NCBI GenBank assembly: GCA_017650505.1
Contig: JAGCET010000042.1
Coordinates: forward strand, 1 to 64,000
Direction: 5' to 3'
Length of the DNA stretch: 64,000 nucleotides
Source of the DNA: Alphaproteobacteria bacterium
GTDB lineage: Bacteria; Pseudomonadota; Alphaproteobacteria; Rs-D84
The notes beneath the pieces were generated by a model. The model had not been told where the DNA came from, did no database searches, and saw nothing but the letters and a program-made list of their open reading frames with translations. The translations under genes were made by a program, and so were the position numbers. Shown one piece after another: positions 1-7,700 of this stretch (the first letter of the stretch is position 1; each line of letters opens with the position of its first letter).

Positions 1-288
1 AATAAAAATATTGCGGAAATATAATTTTATGCCGGTAAATAAACTATATGTAATTTGTCTAAAATTAAACGCTATTTTTTTTAATTTAAATAGAAAACTG
101 GTCAGAAAAAATTTCTTAAATTTTAAAAAAATCACAGAAGTGTTCAGCTTGTATCTTATTGTACTCGGGGCTATATAATACGATATAGTTTTTAACTTAT
201 AAAATGATAAACGCATTGCATCCTTAATATTGTTAAGAAGGAAAGAAATCCCATTTTTAATATTCCGAACACATTTTATACTTACCAT
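1..288 (-). CDS. Partial AT-rich hypothetical protein running off the left edge
   Basis: On the minus strand an ATG at 288-286 opens a frame with no stop for 96 codons to the window edge, so the C-terminus is outside. An AAGGA-like ribosome-binding site lies about ten bases before the ATG. The sequence is extremely AT-rich, so such an open frame by chance is unlikely. The product starts MVSIKCVRNIKNG and is rich in Lys, Phe, Ile and Leu with no motif I recognise. The base composition differs strongly from the housekeeping genes to the right, which suggests acquired DNA. Function unknown; a chance open frame is not excluded. Confidence 0.45.
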   Translation of the reverse strand, partial: MVSIKCVRNIKNGISFLLNNIKDAMRLSFYKLKTISYYIAPSTIRYKLNTSVIFLKFKKFFLTSFLFKLKKIAFNFRQITYSLFTGIKLYFRNIFI

Positions 289-397
289 GATGCAACATTC
301 CTTATTTAGATTAGGTAGCATAAATAATAAACTTTATCAAGATAATACTCCTATTAAATAAAGCATTTGCATGTTCAACTTTTATGTTCAGAATTTT

Positions 398-607
398 TTA
401 TAAATGTTTCTTCCACAAAGCGGCCATTTGGGACAATTTGCGCTGGATGCGGCGGAGTAACCATGCCTGGTGGCAGTTCAATTTGCCATCATTTGTTCGG
501 CGAATTGCAGATTCAAGTTCTCGCAAAGATCGGCAAGCCGCAAAATAAAGCATAATAAAATCAGTCTTGTTACTTGGTTCAATATCGTCAAAATGTTTGT
601 ATTTCAT
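398..607 (-). CDS. Small hypothetical protein (69 aa)
   Basis: A 69-residue basic protein beginning MKYKHFDDIEPSNK. I chose the ATG at 607 over the upstream TTG at 613 because an AAGGA ribosome-binding site sits at suitable spacing before it. The C-terminal half is rich in Arg, Lys and Leu and probably helical (ARRS... to KLSQMAALWKKHL). There is no signal peptide or membrane segment. It lies in the AT-rich left patch, downstream (minus strand) of the GTTTACAC-type repeats at 765-892, which could be its regulatory region. I do not recognise a family. Confidence 0.45.
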   Translation of the reverse strand: MKYKHFDDIEPSNKTDFIMLYFAACRSLRELESAIRRTNDGKLNCHQAWLLRRIQRKLSQMAALWKKHL

Positions 608-764
608 GGACAATCCTTTTTAAGGTTGTCGTATTTGTCCGTATTTTGAATCGATTGTCCAGTTATTTGTTCAAAAAATAGCATATTGTTTTGTGCAGCA
701 AATGTGTGCTGAGAACAGGGGACCAAGAGTTCGTGCTCCTGGTGTTTTTGACCGTCTAAATCAC

Positions 765-892
765 TTTTGTGTGTAGCCTGTGTGTAAACCGTGTGTAGCA
801 AGGACAACGGAATGGCATTACGACATTTTGCAGGGTTGAAAAAGTGATGTAAACTGTGTGTAAACACGTTCTGTGTAAACCACGTGTAAAAC
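765..892 (-). repeat. Cluster of short GTTTACAC-like repeats
   Basis: Read on the minus strand, TTTACACGTGG, TTTACACAGAACGTG, TTTACACACAG, TTTACATCAC, CTACACACGG, TTTACACACAGG and CTACACACAA follow each other, interrupted by about 40 bases of unrelated sequence. That makes at least seven degenerate units of a (T/C)TACAC core. They lie upstream of the small gene at 398-607 and just beyond the broken tRNA-Asn. Iterated sites like this can be protein-binding sites or plasmid/phage iterons; nothing in the sequence decides between these. Confidence 0.45.
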
Positions 893-1020
893 GTTATCTG
901 GAGTTAAACCATATATTGATAGACTTTTAGCGTAAACGGTCAAATTTCTTTTCTTAATAAGCAGCGGTTATTAGCGCATTTTTTCACAATTATCGGCTAT
1001 TAGGGAGGGTGCTCGGTCGC

Positions 1021-1060
1021 CGTTAACAGTCCGTTGTTCTACCGACTGAACTATGCCCGA
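1021..1060 (-). pseudogene. tRNA-Asn 5' fragment (broken after the anticodon loop)
   Basis: On the minus strand, 1060 to 1023 reads as the first half of a tRNA-Asn(GTT): acceptor strand TCGGGCA, D-arm GTTC...GAAC, the 5' anticodon-stem strand and the loop CTGTTAA with anticodon GTT at 1027-1025. After the loop the sequence departs: no matching 3' anticodon strand, no TTCGA T-loop and no TGCCCGA acceptor complement follow. It cannot fold as a tRNA and is best read as a remnant left by recombination at the anticodon. Confidence 0.6.
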
Positions 1061-1145
1061 ATAACGCGACATATAATAACCATAAAATCCGCACAAGTCA
1101 AGGAGTTTTTTGGTAATTATATGGATAACCGATATCATTTTATTC

Positions 1146-1197
1146 ATAAAGGTGGATTTAACCTGACTTGTCCTACCTTTAAATGGACTAAAAAAGA
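1146..1197 (+). promoter_or_regulatory. SAM-II/SAM-V-like riboswitch candidate
   Basis: AAAGGT (1148-1153) pairs with ACCTTT (1175-1180). The enclosed loop contains GATTTAACC, and GTCC in the loop (1170-1173) can pair with GGAC (1185-1188) to form an H-type pseudoknot, followed by CTAAAAA. This arrangement and the ATTTAACC and CTAAAAA elements match my recollection of the SAM-II aptamer, a class known from alphaproteobacteria upstream of methionine and SAM genes. A metK-like gene begins about 100 bases downstream. The assignment to SAM-II rather than SAM-V is uncertain. Confidence 0.5.
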
Positions 1198-1260
1198 GTT
1201 GTTATATGCTATTCCCTGTTTTTTTAACATTCGCAATGCGTGGTACAACGCCGCAATCCA

Positions 1261-1289
1261 CCTTTGGTTCAACTTGCAAAAACCAAAGG
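1261..1289 (+). promoter_or_regulatory. Hairpin covering the metK-like ribosome-binding site
   Basis: CCTTTGGTT (1261-1269) pairs perfectly with AACCAAAGG (1281-1289), with an 11-base loop. The 3' strand includes the first bases of the AGGAG Shine-Dalgarno sequence of the gene starting at 1298, so folding would hinder translation. It could be the expression platform of the upstream riboswitch candidate. Confidence 0.5.
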
Positions 1290-1297
1290 AGTAAATT

Positions 1298-2298
1298 ATG
1301 CAAAGAACAGCCGAAGCGGTGTCAATCGGACACCCAGATAAAATCGCCGATTATATTTCGAGTTTCATACTGGATCGGTTAATCGAACAAGACCCACACG
1401 TAAGATACGCAGTTGAGGTAATGATTAAGGATAATACCGTTGTCCTTGGTGGCGAAGTCACCACCTCTGCCCTACTACCACATATGTTCGGTCTGCCCTT
1501 TCCAAGATAGGATATGATGAACGTTATGCATCTATATGGGGCAAGTACGCTATTGATCCAGCGCAAATCAAAGTTATCAACATGATTGGTGTACAATCGT
1601 CCGATATTGCCCAAGGGGTTGATCAGGATGGCTGGGGCGATCAGGGTGTATTCGTTGGCTATGCCTGTAAAGGCGATGGCAAGATAAACAGGGAACTATA
1701 TTTGGCAAAGAAACTGAACCACGCCCTATATACAAAGGCACGTCAGTCTGACAATCTGGGGTTAGATATCAAAACCCAGATAACACTGAATGATGACCGG
1801 ATTGAAACTGCCATTGTTGCAATTCCGATGCTGCAAGACGAAGATTTGACAGATTTAATTGTATCCGTCTTGGGCGAAAGACCGGAACGCATAATCGTAA
1901 ATGGTACCGGACGTTATACATACCATGGATCCATCGCAGACTGTGGCATTACAGGGCGAAAGTTGGCCTGTGACTTTTACTCCACCGCTTGCCCGATTGG
2001 TGGTGGCTCTCCATGGACAAAAGACGCTAGCAAGGCAGATTTGACCCTTAATATTTATGCTCGTATCTTAGCCTGCGAAAATCTGGTCGATAACGATGAA
2101 TGCTTTGTTTACCTGTCTTCGTGCATCGGGCGTGCAGAATTGCCAAGTGGTCTGATAAAAACAATCAAAGATGGGGTTGTTTCCTATGGGGATCTCTGGT
2201 GCAATCAAAAACCAAGCACCCTGATAAACGCCTATGGTTTGAATAAACCTATTTATACAGAATTATGCAGTAAAGGTATATCCGGAATAATAAGATAA
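1298..2298 (+). pseudogene. metK: metK-like S-adenosylmethionine synthetase, frameshifted
   Basis: Two frames together encode a SAM synthetase relative, an enzyme that makes S-adenosylmethionine from methionine and ATP. The first frame (1298-1510) carries GHPDKIAD at residues 11-18 and GGEVTTSA. The second has [20 protein letters not shown], then SDIAQGVD, GWGDQG, DCGITGRK and GGGSPWTKDASKAD, matching the family's ATP-, metal- and methionine-site segments. Homology switches frame between about 1468 and 1480, as expected for a single-base loss. Corrected length is about 333 residues against roughly 385 for usual MetK, so this is a short divergent form, possibly mobile-element derived. The ATG follows AGGAG. 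It may be a pseudogene, a sequencing error or, less likely, programmed frameshifting, since I see no slippery run. Confidence 0.75.
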
Positions 2299-2303
2299 CT
2301 ATG

Positions 2304-2336
2304 CACCGCCCGTGTGGGCGGTGTGGTTTATTTTTC
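2304..2336 (+). terminator. Rho-independent terminator after the metK-like gene
   Basis: CACCGCCC (2304-2311) pairs with GGGCGGTG (2316-2323) and is followed by a T-rich stretch. It begins six bases after the stop codon and overlaps the end of the convergent gene at 2328. Confidence 0.75.
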
Positions 2337-2567
2337 GTTATGCGTTGGCATAAACTTTACGAATTCGGACATCGTTGTGCCGGTCGCATTCAACACCTTG
2401 GCAAGGCTGTATGTAGACGGCCATCGTGGTTGACCATATTTACTGAACCGTTTGCTTTTATTGAACGTCGTCGCATCCAATCCCGCAAACTTTGCAAGTC
2501 CCGAACAAGACATATTTTTCGACGCAGCCAATTCGACTATCGCCCGCCATAGTTCTTCGTGAGTCAT
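2328..2567 (-). CDS. Small repressor-like HTH protein (copy 1)
   Basis: A 79-residue protein whose core (SCSGLAKFAGLDATTFNKSKR, then WPSTYSLAKVL) matches the N-terminal helix-turn-helix of alphaproteobacterial phage-repressor-like regulators of the S24/LexA-peptidase type. The peptidase domain those proteins normally carry is absent, so only a DNA-binding module remains. The ATG at 2567 follows AAAAGGAGAG, a strong ribosome-binding site. It is a clear paralogue of the next gene upstream (2660-2896), which suggests tandem duplication. It probably binds an operator as a dimer; its target is unknown. Confidence 0.75.
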   Translation of the reverse strand: MTHEELWRAIVELAASKNMSCSGLAKFAGLDATTFNKSKRFSKYGQPRWPSTYSLAKVLNATGTTMSEFVKFMPTHNEK

Positions 2568-2659
2568 TTTCTCTCCTTTTGTTTTTTACACTAGAACAAA
2601 TATATATGTTCGTATTATACTTGAAATCGTTTCCTAGGACAAGATATTTATAGCGGTTT

Positions 2660-2896
2660 TTAATCCTTTGGCATAAAGCGCCTTGCAAATTCGCCAAGGC
2701 TTAAATTAACCGCACTTAGCACTTTTGCCAAACTTAAAGTTGACGGCCATTTATACGTGCCATATTTTGTTATACGTTTGCTTTTGTTAAATGTTGTTGC
2801 GTCAAGTCCGGAAAATTTGGCCAATCCCGAACAAGACATTCCGCGCCATTTTGCGATGTTAACTATCGCATCCCACAACTGTTCAGGTTTTATCAT
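2660..2896 (-). CDS. Small repressor-like HTH protein (copy 2)
   Basis: A 78-residue paralogue of the 2328-2567 product: SCSGLAKFSGLDATTFNKSKR and WPSTLSLAKVL are almost identical between the two. I chose the ATG at 2896 (MIKPEQLWDAIV) because it aligns with the start of the other copy and has AAAGGTG before it; the frame itself extends further upstream. No S24 peptidase domain is present. The pair is transcribed in the same direction with about 90 bases between them. Likely a DNA-binding regulator from an integrated element; the target is not visible. Confidence 0.72.
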   Translation of the reverse strand: MIKPEQLWDAIVNIAKWRGMSCSGLAKFSGLDATTFNKSKRITKYGTYKWPSTLSLAKVLSAVNLSLGEFARRFMPKD

Positions 2897-3104
2897 TTTT
2901 GCACCTTTTGGTTTATACGAATAAAATCTTATTATAAAATCGCGACATACACAACATATTCTATTTATAATTGAGAACACACAAGCATTTATAAGAGATA
3001 CAATATAATTTTCAAACAAACAAAATCATTACATTTCGATTCGTTTTGGGGATTATAAGATCCATGCATTAAACATCTTCTAACAACACAAACATAATGC
3101 AATC

Positions 3105-3132
3105 AAAAACGGATGCAGGTGCATCCGTTTTT
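3105..3132 (-). terminator. Terminator of the archaeal-type proS
   Basis: AAAAACGGATGC (3105-3116) pairs perfectly with GCATCCGTTTTT (3121-3132) around a four-base loop. It ends two bases from the stop codon of the minus-strand gene at 3134 and has U-runs on both strands. Confidence 0.85.
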
Positions 3133-3133
3133 A

Positions 3134-4573
3134 CTAATACGATTTTGCCACGAACACAAAACCAGGGTCATTATCGTCCAAACAGCGGCGCGATATTTTG
3201 TATTTTTCAACCAAACCGTCAAATTTTTCGTTCTGGGTTTCACTGTATTTAATGCGGAAAAATCCGATTTTGCCGTCCTTTAATGCGGCCTCTAGTTCCG
3301 CTAAATCTTTTACATCGTGAATCATTGTTTTATTGCGCGCGTCTGCGGCAACAAACATATCGCGTTGAATCGCATCAAGTTTTGCCGCAACAACTTCGCC
3401 AAAATCAACCACAGAAATTGTTTCACGCGAAGATTTACCCAAATCGCGCCGTGTTATCGTGACGGTACCGGTTTCAACCTCTCGCGCACCGACTTCGGTA
3501 CGCAGCGGCACACCGCGTTTAATCCACTTCCACATTTTATCCGGCGCGCGCATATCGGAATCGTCGGTCAACACGCGAATACCACGTTCGCGCAATTGAG
3601 ATTCCAAATTTGCAACAAATTCTTGCATGGCGGACGCATCTTCATCGCCACGCGTAATCGGGATAATTACAACCTGGTGCGGAGCGACGGCGGGCGGCAA
3701 AACAAGCCCATCGTCATCACTGTGCGTCATAAACAATCCGCCCATCATACGCGTTGATGTCCCCCAAGATGTCGTCCACGCATATGCCAAATTGCCATCG
3801 GTTCCCAAATATTTAATACCAAAAGATTTTGCAAAATGTTGTCCCAAATCGTGCGATGTTCCGGCCTGAAGCGCTTTGCCGTCTTGCATAATTTGTTCAA
3901 CAGTATACGTATGGTCAGCACCGGCAAAACGTTCTTCGGGTGTCTTTTCGCCCATAATGCACGGAATTGCCAAAACGTCCCGCATATAGTCGCCATAAAC
4001 CCGATGCATTTTGCGTGCGTCTTCATTGGCCTCGTCATGAGTTGCGAACACATTGTGACCTTCTTGCCAATTGAATTCAGACGTGCGCAAGAACATACGC
4101 GGACGCATTTCCCAACGCATAACGTTTACCCATTGATTCAATTTTAACGGCAAATCACGATAAGATTGCACCCAACGCGACATCGCTTCGCCGATAATGG
4201 TTTCGGATGTCGGACGAATAATATACGGTTCGGTTAATTTCGATTCTGGATCGGGTTGCAATTTGCCGTCTATCATTTTCAAACGATAGTGTGTGACCAC
4301 CGCGGCTTCTTTGGCAAAGCCGGCAACGTGTTCGGCCTCTTTATTAAAAAACTCAATTGGAATCAGCAATGGGAAATTCGCATTCAGTACACCCGCCGCC
4401 TTGATACGTTTGTCCATTTCATCACGCATCAGTTCCCATATAGCCCAACCATACGGCTTTATGGTCATACAGCCGCGCACGGGGGCGTTTTCCGCCAAAT
4501 CCGCCGCAACAATTAGATTTTGATACCATTCACTGAAATTTTCCGCCCTTGTTGGGGTTATTGCTGTCTTCAT
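3134..4573 (-). CDS. proS: Prolyl-tRNA synthetase, archaeal/eukaryotic-like type
   Basis: A class II aminoacyl-tRNA synthetase of 479 residues that charges tRNA-Pro. Visible landmarks are RGCMTIKPYGWAIWE near the N-terminus, the proline/ATP-site RPTSET, motif 2 (RPRMFLRTSEFNWQEGH), HTYTVEQ, TSWGTSTRMMGGL and the anticodon-binding region starting VAPHQVVIIPI. Length and motifs fit the form lacking the bacterial INS editing insertion. The start at 4573 (MKTAITPTRAENF) follows AAAGG; the longer frame to 4663 lacks support. A second, bacterial-type ProS lies 1 kb away. A divergent promoter region separates it from the MYG1-like gene. Which enzyme is the main one cannot be judged here. Confidence 0.93.
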   Translation of the reverse strand: MKTAITPTRAENFSEWYQNLIVAADLAENAPVRGCMTIKPYGWAIWELMRDEMDKRIKAAGVLNANFPLLIPIEFFNKEAEHVAGFAKEAAVVTHYRLKMIDGKLQPDPESKLTEPYIIRPTSETIIGEAMSRWVQSYRDLPLKLNQWVNVMRWEMRPRMFLRTSEFNWQEGHNVFATHDEANEDARKMHRVYGDYMRDVLAIPCIMGEKTPEERFAGADHTYTVEQIMQDGKALQAGTSHDLGQHFAKSFGIKYLGTDGNLAYAWTTSWGTSTRMMGGLFMTHSDDDGLVLPPAVAPHQVVIIPITRGDEDASAMQEFVANLESQLRERGIRVLTDDSDMRAPDKMWKWIKRGVPLRTEVGAREVETGTVTITRRDLGKSSRETISVVDFGEVVAAKLDAIQRDMFVAADARNKTMIHDVKDLAELEAALKDGKIGFFRIKYSETQNEKFDGLVEKYKISRRCLDDNDPGFVFVAKSY

Positions 4574-4603
4574 TTTTTTACCTTTTATTATTTTGCACTG
4601 TAT

Positions 4604-4632
4604 ATCATACACATAAAAAAAGCATAAAACAA
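4604..4632 (-). promoter_or_regulatory. Promoter of the archaeal-type proS
   Basis: On the minus strand TTGTTT (4632-4627) and TATGAT (4609-4604) are 17 bases apart, upstream of the ATG at 4573. The elements fit a housekeeping sigma-factor promoter. Confidence 0.5.
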
Positions 4633-4656
4633 GTGCCAGATTATTTTCACAACAAA

Positions 4657-4684
4657 TTGACAAAACAAATAATTATTGTACAAT
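4657..4684 (+). promoter_or_regulatory. Promoter of the MYG1-family gene
   Basis: TTGACA (4657-4662) and TACAAT (4679-4684) with a 16-base spacer, followed within 20 bases by AAAGG and the ATG at 4703. Diverges from the proS promoter. Confidence 0.65.
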
Positions 4685-4702
4685 CCCACCAAAGGTACTT
4701 TC

Positions 4703-5530
4703 ATGTCAGAAAACATAACAAAATTATATAATCTTGCAAAAAAAGGCTGTCGTACACATAACAGTCGTTTTCATGCAGACGATGTTTTGTCTGCCGCATT
4801 GTTAAAAATCGTTGGAATTATACCTGATATTTCTTTTGTTCAAAGGGTTGGACAAATACAACAAGGTTTTGAAGGGCTGGCTTTCGATATTGGTGGTGGC
4901 GAATTTGACCATCATCAGCAAAATGCTCGCATTCGTCCAAATGGGGCTAAATATGCTGCATTGGGATTGTTGTGGGATGCGATTGGAACAGAATACATTA
5001 TTGAAAAATACAAATCCGATATGAATACTGCAATAAAAGCCACAGAAAAATTTGATACAGATTTTGTAATACCAATGGATTTATCTGATAATTTTGGAAC
5101 AAAGAAATATCCAAACACCCTGTCTTATATGATTGCATCTGTGAATGATGTTAAATTCACACCAAAAGAAACAGATGATATGTTTATACAAACGGCTAAT
5201 TACTATTGCGGGCCGTTGGAACGCGCTATATACAAGGCGTATAAGTTTACTATTGATAAAATCCAAGCACAGGGATTGGCAACGTCAGATTTTATAACTT
5301 TACCATTGGATGCCGATATTGACCGTTCGGCATTTGAAGGGACAACTGTTAAATATATTATCAAGGAATCTCATCGCGGAACATATAATATTACATGCGT
5401 TGAACCACATCGAATACCGGCGGAATATATCAATATGCCTGGCTGCGTTCAGGTATATAGTATAGGGGCCGCATTTGATACATACGATAATGCATTATAT
5501 GCCGCACAAAAATTAGTTTCCCCCCAATAA
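4703..5530 (+). CDS. MYG1-family (UPF0160) metal-dependent hydrolase/exonuclease
   Basis: A 275-residue protein with the family's signature: THNSRFHADDVLSAALL near the N-terminus, then FDIGGGEFDHHQQNARIRPNG, followed by YAALGLLWDAIG. The His and Asp residues in these motifs are the expected metal ligands of the DHH-like fold. MYG1 is reported as a 3'-5' RNA exonuclease in eukaryotes; bacterial members are poorly characterised. I chose the ATG at 4703 (MSENITKLYN) because AAAGG precedes it and the family starts there. It sits alone between two prolyl-tRNA synthetase genes; whether that has a functional meaning is unknown. Confidence 0.85.
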   Translation: MSENITKLYNLAKKGCRTHNSRFHADDVLSAALLKIVGIIPDISFVQRVGQIQQGFEGLAFDIGGGEFDHHQQNARIRPNGAKYAALGLLWDAIGTEYIIEKYKSDMNTAIKATEKFDTDFVIPMDLSDNFGTKKYPNTLSYMIASVNDVKFTPKETDDMFIQTANYYCGPLERAIYKAYKFTIDKIQAQGLATSDFITLPLDADIDRSAFEGTTVKYIIKESHRGTYNITCVEPHRIPAEYINMPGCVQVYSIGAAFDTYDNALYAAQKLVSPQ

Positions 5531-5569
5531 AGTCAACATAAACTTGTCTGACTTTTTTATGGTTATAAA

Positions 5570-5591
5570 AAACGGGGCGATGGCCCCGTTT
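5570..5591 (-). terminator. Terminator between the MYG1-like gene and proS (bacterial type)
   Basis: AAACGGGGC (5570-5578) pairs with GCCCCGTTT (5583-5591). On the minus strand it continues as a U-run, so it mainly ends the operon stopping at 5593. Confidence 0.8.
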
Positions 5592-5592
5592 C

Positions 5593-6876
5593 CTATTTAT
5601 GCGAAAGTATCCGGATTGTATCTTGGACACGGTTTATAACATCAGCTACCTTGAATTCGTTTGACATTCGCGACGTATCGAAATCGTTAACCCGATATTT
5701 AACCTCTATCACACCGTTTGCAAGATTCTTGTCCGATACTATCAGACGAATTGGTGCAGCGATTAAATCGGCATCGGCAAATTTTTCGCCCGCGTGAATA
5801 TCACGATTATCTAAAATGGTTTCGATTCCATTCGCAACCAGGTCATCGTGAATTTTCTGCGATATTTCCGTAATGCGATTATCTTTGCCACCAATCCCGA
5901 TAACATGAACCGCAAAAGGTGCCGTTTCCATATTCCACACTGGGCCATTTTCGTTGGAACTTTCTTCCAATATTGCCGCCATCGTGCGTCCAACACCAAT
6001 GCCATAGCATCCCATAATTGGATGCCTTGATGTGCCGTCTGACGCGGTATAGTTAAGTTCCATAGAATCAGAATAAAAAGTTCCCAATTGGAAAATATTT
6101 CCGATTTCTATGCCACGAACAACACGCATTTTTGCGCCACATTTTGGACAAACGGCGGTTTCATTATCGACCAATTCTTTGTTGCATTTGTATCCGCATT
6201 CGTCGCAGATAAAGATTGTGTCTTCGCCCATTTCGTTAATCAGTTGGAATTCGTGTGCAATCTTGCCCCCCATATCACCGGTTGCCGATTGAACCACAAC
6301 AAAATTCTTTAACCCGCAACGGCGGAACAGTTTGTTATATGCATCCCAACAACGGTCATAATAATTTTGTAAATCCGTCCATGTTTCGTGGAAAGAATAT
6401 GCGTCTTTCATAATGAATTCACGTGTTCGAACCAATCCGGCACGTGCACGTAATTCATCACGGAATTTACCTTGAATTTGGTAAACCATAAATGGCATTT
6501 GACGGTAAGATTCCAAAACACTTTTTACAAAATCAACCACGACTTCTTCGTGTGTTGGGTTTATGACATAGTCGGTACCGTTGCGTCCGGTAAATTTTAC
6601 CAGTGAATCTATGGTATCATATCGGCCACTTTTCCTCCACAGGTCTGCGCCACTGACGACCGGCATCAAGATTTCTTGGCCACCGATGGCATTCATTTCA
6701 CTGCGAATAATATCTTCTATATTTTTCACGACCCGCCAACCAAGTGGTGAAAGCGTATATCCGCCCTGAAAAGTTTGATGAATATATCCACCACGTATTG
6801 CAATTTTATGTCCACGTGTCGTTGCGCCTGACACATCACCAATCAGACGTCTTACACATAAATTTTCTATTTTCAT
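5593..6876 (-). CDS. proS: Prolyl-tRNA synthetase, bacterial type with a zinc-ribbon-like insert
   Basis: A 427-residue class II synthetase for proline. Bacterial-type landmarks are HEEVVVDFVKS, the motif 2 region ARAGLVRTREFIMKDAYSFH, GGKIAHEFQ, GIEIGNIFQLGTFYS and motif 3 GCYGIGVGRTMAA, followed by an anticodon-binding domain. Where long bacterial enzymes carry the roughly 180-residue INS editing domain, this one has only a short segment with CDEC and CPKC pairs, which looks like a zinc ribbon. The ATG at 6876 follows AAAGG and is four bases after the olsA-like stop, so it is the last gene of the olsB-olsA-proS operon. It coexists with an archaeal-type ProS at 3134-4573. Confidence 0.93.
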   Translation of the reverse strand: MKIENLCVRRLIGDVSGATTRGHKIAIRGGYIHQTFQGGYTLSPLGWRVVKNIEDIIRSEMNAIGGQEILMPVVSGADLWRKSGRYDTIDSLVKFTGRNGTDYVINPTHEEVVVDFVKSVLESYRQMPFMVYQIQGKFRDELRARAGLVRTREFIMKDAYSFHETWTDLQNYYDRCWDAYNKLFRRCGLKNFVVVQSATGDMGGKIAHEFQLINEMGEDTIFICDECGYKCNKELVDNETAVCPKCGAKMRVVRGIEIGNIFQLGTFYSDSMELNYTASDGTSRHPIMGCYGIGVGRTMAAILEESSNENGPVWNMETAPFAVHVIGIGGKDNRITEISQKIHDDLVANGIETILDNRDIHAGEKFADADLIAAPIRLIVSDKNLANGVIEVKYRVNDFDTSRMSNEFKVADVINRVQDTIRILSHK

Positions 6877-6880
6877 TTTG

Positions 6881-7699
6881 TTAACCTTTAAGTTCCATGT
6901 ATTTATTTGAAATAATTTTGTGCATAGTTTCTGCCATTTGTTTTCTGTCCATTCCCGCCAAAGGCGGCGGCGGCAACGTATACACATTTACACGGAATCC
7001 ACCCAAAACCATTATATGAAATATTTGACCAAATGCACTGCGTTCGCGCGAACACCGTGGTCCCATATCTTGCTTTGCATTATCAAAATACGCATAGTGT
7101 TCCGCCAAATCCGCATCACTAATCGGTGTGCCATCGTGGTGGCAATATTGAATTACCACGGGTTGCACCGTAACATTGGCACCTTCGGCGACATTAAACA
7201 GGCTACTTTTAAATTCTTTGACATACGCACCATTTGTTGTTGTGCCTTCGGGGAATATGTACAATGGGTAGTCCACCGAAGAAATCGCATCTTGGACCAA
7301 CCCCAATGCTTCGACCGCATGGGATGGACGGCGGTCAATAAATACAACACCGAATTTATTTGCGATATATCCAACCAATGGCCAATGCCGCACATCATTT
7401 TTTGACACAAAACTGCCCCCGAACATTACCGGGAAAGTCGCAATTTCAAAAACCGATATGTGATTGCCCACAACCAACAAAGGCCGCTTTTTTGACATTT
7501 GCCCATATTTTACAATCTTTATACTGGCCAATATCAACAATATTTTCATAAACACGGCCATATATTTTACGGTTATTTTCTTGCGTGCCGGCAACAAGAT
7601 TATAATTGGCAATTGCAACACGACCATAATCCAAAACGTCGCAAATCGCAACGCACCAGTTATTGTGTTGAAAAGATTTTGTTTCCGGACCCGTGACAT
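6881..7699 (-). CDS. olsA: PlsC-family acyltransferase, probable lyso-ornithine-lipid acyltransferase
   Basis: A 272-residue membrane-associated 1-acylglycerol-phosphate acyltransferase-like enzyme. The acceptor motif is NHISVFE (about residues 79-85), with Glu where the family usually has Asp in NH(x4)D. The substrate-binding motif FPEGT is at about 149-153. One or two hydrophobic segments lie in the first 65 residues. The gene directly upstream encodes an OlsB-like N-acyltransferase, so the likely role is the second acylation in ornithine-lipid synthesis; phosphatidic-acid synthesis is the alternative. Start at 7699 is one base after the olsB-like stop; an in-frame ATG at 7726 overlapping that gene is also possible. 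Confidence 0.82.
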   Translation of the reverse strand: MSRVRKQNLFNTITGALRFATFWIMVVLQLPIIILLPARKKITVKYMAVFMKILLILASIKIVKYGQMSKKRPLLVVGNHISVFEIATFPVMFGGSFVSKNDVRHWPLVGYIANKFGVVFIDRRPSHAVEALGLVQDAISSVDYPLYIFPEGTTTNGAYVKEFKSSLFNVAEGANVTVQPVVIQYCHHDGTPISDADLAEHYAYFDNAKQDMGPRCSRERSAFGQIFHIMVLGGFRVNVYTLPPPPLAGMDRKQMAETMHKIISNKYMELKG

Positions 7700-7700
7700 A

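Noticed and set aside
604..867. Minus-strand ORF of 87 codons
   Set aside because: It covers the GTTTACAC repeats, has no ribosome-binding site and no recognisable protein texture.
1034..1294. Plus-strand ORF of 86 codons before metK
   Set aside because: It overlaps the tRNA-Asn fragment, riboswitch candidate and hairpin; no start signals.
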